Source: Haliclona indistincta (lineage: Eukaryota; Porifera; Demospongiae; Haplosclerida; Chalinidae). From it: a stretch of DNA of 64,000 nt. A model generated the notes under the pieces. The model did not search any database. It had not been told where the DNA came from and saw only the letters and a program-made list of their open reading frames with translations. The stretch's first letter is position 1; every line of letters begins with the position of its first letter. Shown piece after piece: positions 58,550 through 64,000 of the stretch. The position numbers were made by a program, and so were the translations under genes. The DNA lies in NCBI GenBank assembly GCA_964017065.1, contig OZ024788.1, forward strand, positions 9,093,761 through 9,157,760, read 5' to 3'.

Positions 58550-59143
58550 GTGTTGGTAAAACAAGAAACGAAACGAAACAATACAAACCTAACCCAAGAC
58601 CCTAAAAACCTTCGCCTAACGGCACCCAGTATTCTCTAGCGGCGCCCAGTATTTGCTAACTGCGCCCAGTATTCGCTAACAGCGCCCAGTATTCGCTAAC
58701 GGCGCCCAGTATTCGCTAACTGCGCCCAGTATTCGCTAACAGCGCCCAGTATTCACTAACGGCGCCCAGTATTCGCTAACAGCACCCAGTATTCGCTAAC
58801 GGCGCCCAGTATTCGCTAACTGCGCCCAGTATTCGCTAACAGCGCCCAGTATTCACTAACGGCGCCCAGTATTCGCTAACAGCACCCAGTATTCGCTAAC
58901 GGCGCCCAGTATTCGCTAACTGCGCCCAGTATTCGCTAACTGCGCCCAGTATTTGCTAATAACGCCCAGTATTCACTAACGGCGCCCAGTATTCACTAAC
59001 GGCGCCCAGTATTCGCCTAACGGCACCAAATATTTGCCTAATGGTGCCAAGTATTCAGCTAATGGCGCCCAGTATTGGGTTTAGGTACTAGGTTAGTATG
59101 GTTTCGTTTTGTTTTTTGTTTCGTTTCTTGTTTTACCAACACC
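58550..59143. mobile_element. Hairpin element H3 with 20-base tandem repeats
   Basis: Ends GTGTTGGTAAAACAAGAAAC and the complement near 59125-59143 are inverted repeats. Next inside come CCTAACCCAAGACCCTAAAA on the left and GGGTTTAGG on the right. The middle is about 22 tandem copies of a 20-base unit, core GCGCCCAGTATTCGCTAAC, all in one orientation. The unit and the inner flank are clearly related to element H2 (34226-35000), in which the same unit is mirrored. Target duplication not identified. Confidence 0.8.
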
Positions 59144-59824
59144 CCATGTAGCACTGTGTTTTAATATTATTGTATGCATCTAACTGAAGTCCATCAGCAC
59201 CTGTATGTGGTACGTGCTATTATCGATTCAGCTATCATTCAGTCACTAATGGAGCACATGTTACCGTTTGTGATGCTAAGTGTAGCTGTACTGTGACTTT
59301 AATTGCAATGTGTCAGGCTACCATAACATGGAGTGATTGTAAGCTATAACCCAGCTAGGCTTGCTCATTTCCACAACATGATCAAACATACCATATAAAT
59401 GTTCTGATCTATTATATCAGAACATTTAGACTTTGTGTTGTTTTGGCTTATTCCAATGTTAACCAGTAATTTTGTGTAATTAATTTTTATGACAACAGAA
59501 TTATTTTAACGCCAAATTCTTTGATCATTGAGTGCTACGTTGAGAGGTTCAGATTCACATTGACGGCTAACGGGAATTAAGATCTTGTAACATAATCACT
59601 GTACTATCATCATTATGGACCAGCACTATGCAGTATAGTCAGGGTTTCATTTAGGAAAGCAAGAGGCTCACTTGAACTATTCCTGCCTCCTTGATACCAG
59701 TTTATAATTTAAAAAATTAATTTCTAGATTAGAGCCAGAACTGGTATACTGAGAAAACCAGAAGTACTACCACACGATTTGCACATGGGATACAAGAGTT
59801 AAACGCTCCTGATTACATTGTATA
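59144..59824. other. No gene recognised
   Basis: AT-rich intergenic sequence between two hairpin elements. A short inverted repeat, AATGTTCTGAT / ATCAGAACATT, lies at 59398-59428. Confidence 0.45.
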
Positions 59825-60265
59825 CTTCACTGAAAAAGAAAAAAAGGACACAAACAAGAAAATAAAAAAGATTTCTATCGAAATCAAAAGGATGTAGGGT
59901 TGTGAAATCTACCACTGGTCAACAATGTAAACTAACAAGGAGCAAGCATGGAATGGTAACACGATTGACTTGCTAACAGACCATAGATCCCTACATCAGT
60001 GGCTGCTGTGGTTGGCTATAGCTAGTTCGGCTATTTGCTGTTGACTGACACCTGACGTGCATTCAGCTTGTGACAGCTTATGTACAGCCACTGATGTAGG
60101 GATCTATGGTCTGTTAGCAAGTCAATCGTGTTACCATTCCATGCTTGCTCCTTGTTAGTTTACATTGTTGACCAGTGGTAGATTTCACAACCCTACATCC
60201 TTTTGATTTCGATAGAAATCTTTTTTATTTTCTTGTTTGTGTCCTTTTTTTCTTTTTCAGTGAAG
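59825..60265. mobile_element. Hairpin element H4, 180-base perfect arms
   Basis: Arms 59825-60004 and 60086-60265 are virtually perfect reverse complements (outer end CTTCACTGAAAAAGAAAAAA; inner border CCCTACATCAGTGGCTG), around an 81-base centre. The inner border is shared with H1 (29247-29967). A diverged arm-like copy lies at 31440-31520. Confidence 0.85.
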
Positions 60266-60660
60266 TGCAGTTCAATATCATGCAATTACTGTGCCATCTT
60301 TGTTTCCACCATTGGTTAATTGGTTTTCCTGTTGCTGATGGCTTTTCATAATTATTAACAATTTTAAACTTGTAGCTATTATAATGCAGATATCAGCTCG
60401 CCTACGCATGCATGAAGACATCGACAGTGCATACGAGCCCCGCCCACACTTGTTTACGGCGGTTATAATTATCTGGCAAGGCAGATTGGTGATTCTGCGC
60501 TTGCTAGTTTACCGTTCTTCGAAGACTCCAGACAAAATGTGTTCTCCGTGATCTATACGGCGTGCATGGCGATACTCAAGCTTGTGCTTGGTCACGTGCG
60601 CTAACCACACGTGCGTATTGCGCAATCACTATAATTATTAATGGCGTCTAACACTTAGCT
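60266..60660. other. No gene recognised
   Basis: Intergenic; no feature identified up to the start of repeat R. Confidence 0.4.
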
Positions 60661-61085
60661 GACAATGGATCACGATCGAGAAATCGCAGAATTTATATTG
60701 CCGTTTCGCAAAAAAACTAAGTTCAAAAGGCACATGCCAGGAGAATTTCACGACTGTTCGTGGGTGTTTTGGTCTCGGCACTGTTCGCGTAAAGGCGCTA
60801 GGCGAGTTGAAGAAAGAAGAAAGAAGAAGAATAAGAAGAAAACGAAGATGACGAAACTCGATTTTCACCGTTTCCAGGTTCGTCACTTTAGTAACAATCT
60901 CGAGCAATCTCCTTGCTACTGTAAGATGGGGCAACGCCAGATAGCAGATTTAAGTGTCTTTGGACGTATAAAATTCATCACCAGGCGAAATATCAGCGTT
61001 TGAACGCTAATACATTGTATGTAGCCGCCATCTTGTTTTCTCGTTCAACCCTACATAGGGAGGCACTACCGTGCCTCCCTAATAG
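60661..61085 (+). repeat. Dispersed repeat R, longest copy
   Basis: An open frame 60665-61003 (112 codons, Arg/Lys-rich in the middle, VEERRKKKNKKKTKMTK) lies within it. Its second half is repeated in inverted orientation at 1002-1211 and diverged at 32695-32800, so the frame is probably repeat-derived and not a host gene. It carries GCCGCCATCTTG (61023-61034) and ends with CCCTACATAGGGAGGCACTA, then CCGTGCCTCCC. Confidence 0.55.
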
Positions 61086-61355
61086 GCAAGTTCATTGGTT
61101 TATGTAACAAGCAGACTCAATCTACAGTTTTAGCTAGCTATATGTAGTCGACTGACACATGAGCCGTGAGAGAGAACAGCAGAAACATGGTGGCATTGTC
61201 TATATTATTAACAATTTATTAATGTACTTTGTATCAATGACCTGCAGCGATATCAAACAATAAGTGAAATTAAAAAGGGACAGTTAGAACCAGTAAATTA
61301 AGTTTACGACTAGAACAGTAAATTTGATTGTCGAGTAATATTTTCAAGGCTCACC

Positions 61356-61670
61356 TATTGACGGAGTCCTTTGGTTCGCTAGTTGACTGACTCTCTCCAC
61401 GAGGTCTACTCTGCCACACCGCCAGAAAGCGTCAGCTAGTCTATAGTACGTAGCCACTTGACCGTGTCTCTGACTCCATGTTCTCAGCATTGTCGTTCTT
61501 TGCGCGGGTACAGAATTAGGAGCACTTCCAAGAATATTCAGTTCATCTGTCTGCGTCAGTCCCAAGACAGGCGCAATCTCTCTCCAGTCATGAATCAACT
61601 GAGATAACTCGACCAAATCAGAGTCCAGGCACTGTCGCTCCAACGACAAGGAGCCCTGACTGGACGCCAT
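61356..61670 (-). CDS. DEATH-domain exon (protein C)
   Basis: Start at ATG 61670 (GAAGGATGGCGTCC; an upstream in-frame ATG at 61724 is possible). It ends at a probable donor CAATAG|GTGAGC (61356); unspliced, the frame stops at 61344. It encodes a DEATH domain: LVELSQLIHDWREIAPVLGL, TQTDELNILG, QRTTMLRTWSQRHGQVATYY and DLVERVSQLA. Spacing and motifs (SVPAQ...MLR.W......ATY) match protein B at 37900-38266, so the two are paralogues. No other domain is attached. Downstream intron sequence (61090-61330) is duplicated at 32870-33160. Confidence 0.75.
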
Positions 61671-61724
61671 CCTTCCAGTTCTCCAACACAAAATTAACTC
61701 TTTCCTAACTCGATTCGGGCTCAC

Positions 61725-62246
61725 GGGCTGTCTTCGTATCTAGTCGTATCTACCTGAATCGAGGACCTGAATGTAAGAGCTCGATATGTGGCTCCCATTC
61801 CAGGACAGGGATCATCCTCTGGAAATCAGGTGAGTGCCAACTCCAATAGAGGCTTGTAGCCTACCTACCATGATTGCTTGTAGCTGAGTAAACGTGGAGA
61901 TGGGTAGTTAATTCAGTAGCTGTTGCTGCTGCCATTATCTTCAAAGCCGTGACCCAGCATCTTTGGTATTCAAGTGGTCTTCAATGCAGGCCAATACTTA
62001 ACTGTGTTGAGTCTCAAGTATCACTATCATACCAATAAACTAATCAAGTGTCATAATATTGTTTGACTTGTTCACGACGACTGTAACATGTATACTTAGT
62101 AATAATACTTTATTTTTGACCATCTTTTCTGACAATTAATTTTAGTCTTTATGTCCAAAGTCTACAAACTGGTCTACTTGAGTGTTAATAGTAGGGCAGC
62201 TCTCACATTATCTTTCCGGTTACTGATGATACTCAACACTGTTAAA
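61725..62246. other. No gene recognised
   Basis: Upstream flank of DEATH exon C. No exon or repeat could be assigned with confidence. Confidence 0.4.
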
Positions 62247-62552
62247 TTAGGAGTTTATGTCGTATTGTAGTTCAAAATGAGATGTCCCAGGAACATCCTC
62301 TAAGGGACTACCAGCCAGATTGGGGTGACAAAATACGTGCTGGAGTGGCTGGATAGCCTGCCAGTGTATTCCCGATTTATAAGGTGAGCAGCAATAATAA
62401 ACAGGTACTCTGTAGTAACATGCCGCTGCTAACAGCTCCATGTGAGTGCCCCAGTTATCATGTCGCAGCATGTATTTAATGTGTTCGGGGAAAGTAGCAT
62501 ACACAGGCATTAATTTAAAAGCAGCCTGATTCAAATTTTCAAACCAAACCAA
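62247..62552 (-). CDS. OTU-like protease domain, C-terminal half (exon)
   Basis: The frame has YATFPEHIKYMLRHDNWGTH, ELLAAACYYRVPVYYCC, WQAIQPL and SHFELQYDINS before the stop at 62247. WGxHxELxAxAxxxxxPVxY followed by a short strand ending in a conserved His is the layout of the second half of OTU cysteine proteases, which remove ubiquitin. The N-terminal half with the catalytic Asp-x-x-Cys was not found upstream, so this is a terminal exon or a fragment. Confidence 0.55.
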   Translation of the reverse strand: MVWFENLNQAAFKLMPVYATFPEHIKYMLRHDNWGTHMELLAAACYYRVPVYYCCSPYKSGIHWQAIQPLQHVFCHPNLAGSPLEDVPGTSHFELQYDINS

Positions 62553-63828
62553 TCAATAGACTTCCAAGTGAACTTCCTCTGTTGCAAGTAGTTGAAGGGA
62601 GAAGCATCTAAATAAACAATTGCAATCTCCTAAAGTACTTTTTACTTTCTGTACTAGCCAACTCGGAGACAGACATTGTGACTCATGATCGAAATTGTAT
62701 TTTTGTATGCTTGTACTTACCTGCCTACTGTAGTGTTATGTTATTGTATTATGTGTCAATTACTCATGTCCCACTATTGCTGTAGGATTTAAATGCCTCG
62801 TTTACTGTCAATGTAGATCACTACTATGTTACCGAGTCTAGTTCAGTTATAAACCGAATCCCCTAACGCTATACCTACCCTTTAAATACTAGAATATTTG
62901 CTGAATAAGATAATTGTATATATTTTCTGAGTCACAACTACATGTACCTCGTTGCTGTCGCTACAATTGAATTGACATTAATATTATTCTAGCCTTCAGA
63001 GCTGGCTAAAGTACTTTTTGGTGTTGCTGCGACAGCTGGAGTGACTGAGGAGTGACAACTGATGGAGATTGGCTACTGATGGAGTGACGGCTAGAGAGAT
63101 TGTTAGAGTGATAACTGGATGATAGTTAAGAAATGTTCACTTCAATGTCTTAATCACTGTGAGAAGTAGAACAACAAATATAATAATTATTATTTTCATA
63201 CAGATCTTTAGGTGATGATCATATTGACAGTGTGCTACAAGCTTCGTCACGTGATAGAAAGACTTTTCACACTGAGACTGATGAACAGATGAATCTACCC
63301 TGTTTGACTTCTTCCCTCTTGTAATCAGTCTTCATGAACTGCTTTAAAGGGAGTAGTCTCTCCCACATCCTTTAACTTTACATGTGAACCTCATCTTTAA
63401 AATTTGAGTTATAAACATATATAATACTGTGATCTTTTTTTATCGATGACTATAACGTGATGGGTTTTCTTGCATGCCTTCCATTATCTACTGAGGCATT
63501 GGTACTCCTCAGCTGATCAGAGGTTGAGCACAATAGAGTGTAGCCTAGAGACTGATCACAGTCACTCAGTGTACTGTGGACTCATAGCTTAGTGCTCGCG
63601 GCGATCGGTAAACGCTGACGTATGCTACCGTTACACGCCGTGTATAGGTAGTCATCTCTGTGTGTAGCTAGCTACCTGTGGCTGTGACTCTCGTAGAAGT
63701 TCTCACGATCAGTAAGTGAGTACACGCTTTCGTTTCTCGTTCAAAATTCCCGCGAAGTCAGTCGCTCGCGAGGGGTTAATTTGTGACCTTTGACCCCCTG
63801 TTTATCTATGCGTAATGAATATCATTAA
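62553..63828. other. No gene recognised
   Basis: No coding or repeat feature could be assigned. A MITE-like palindrome is not obvious here, in contrast to most of the window. Confidence 0.4.
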
Positions 63829-64000
63829 CGTGAGCTAGAGTGAGTGTACATGATATAGTGAGTTAGTCTCTACTGCTAGTGGCTCCCGTTCTGATGTCCA
63901 ACATTCCTCAGCTGGTGTCACATGGGTCAGTACTGCAGTGGCTGTTGCTAGTTGCTGCTGACCACACTGAGAAAATGATGACTTAGAATAGAGCTCACAC
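63829..64000 (-). repeat. Second copy of the 17998-18168 segment
   Basis: From GAGCTAGAGTGA onward the sequence follows 17998-18168 with about 92 percent identity and one insertion near the start, through GGTGTCACATGGGTCAGTAC and up to AGAATAGAGCTCACAC, where the window ends. It includes the minus-strand exon-like frame LTHVTPAEEW, so a gene or a gene fragment has been duplicated 46 kb apart. Confidence 0.8.

Noticed and set aside
58610..59060. CRISPR-like array of about 20-base repeats
   Set aside because: The units are directly contiguous without unique spacers and lie inside an inverted-repeat element in a eukaryotic genome.
60665..61003. 112-codon plus-strand frame as a host gene
   Set aside because: Half of it belongs to dispersed repeat R found elsewhere in the window, and the basic stretch is an AG-rich tract.

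Overview
This window looks like the genome of a metazoan, most likely a sponge or another early-branching animal (inference, moderate confidence). Genes have many short exons with GT-AG introns of about 50-300 bases, and several encode animal-specific families: STAT, NACHT-LRR receptors (NLRs), DEATH-domain proteins, NEMF and C1-tetrahydrofolate synthase. No rRNA, tRNA or CRISPR array was seen.

Layout. 1-205: an exon, on the minus strand, of a proline-rich signalling protein. 1.0-5.2 kb: a decayed Gmr1-type Ty3/Gypsy retrotransposon (SCAN-like Gag, protease, integrase, no reverse transcriptase) with a MITE in gag. 5.4-10.6 kb: five long inverted-repeat elements one after another. 10.8-11.7 kb: a small three-exon DEATH-domain gene. 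12.2-17.8 kb: a nearly whole CACTA/Plavaka-like DNA transposon with a multi-exon transposase. 18-24.4 kb: unrecognised exons, then a NEMF homologue lacking recognisable ends. 24.8-25.0 kb: a STAT DNA-binding-domain fragment. 25.5-29.1 kb: an open NLR gene (NLR1). 29.2-37.1 kb: hairpin elements, GC-rich MITEs and a second retrotransposon fragment. 37.9-39.9 kb: a second DEATH exon (minus) beside a caspase-like gene fragment (plus). 40.4-45.7 kb: ten exons of a formyltetrahydrofolate synthetase. 46.6-55.1 kb: three more NLR loci on the minus strand, all damaged: a rearranged pseudogene, a relic with a large internal deletion, and a full-length copy with one nonsense codon. 56.3-57.5 kb: a frame-broken gene of a repetitive cysteine-rich family. 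58.5-60.3 kb: two more hairpin elements. 61.4 kb: a third DEATH exon. 62.2 kb: an OTU-like exon. 63.8-64.0 kb: a second copy of the segment at 18.0 kb.

Together this is an innate-immunity/cell-death neighbourhood in active turnover. The NLRs have no DEATH or CARD domain of their own; instead they carry a long Pro/Ser/His-rich N-terminus. Stand-alone DEATH proteins and a caspase-like protease lie nearby. The sensor part of the NLRs is built from a roughly 135-residue module present once, twice or three times in the different paralogues. Housekeeping genes between them (NEMF, STAT, MTHFD1 type) appear only partly, which suggests that duplication, transposition and deletion are cutting through this region, although exons outside the window or assembly faults could also explain some of it.
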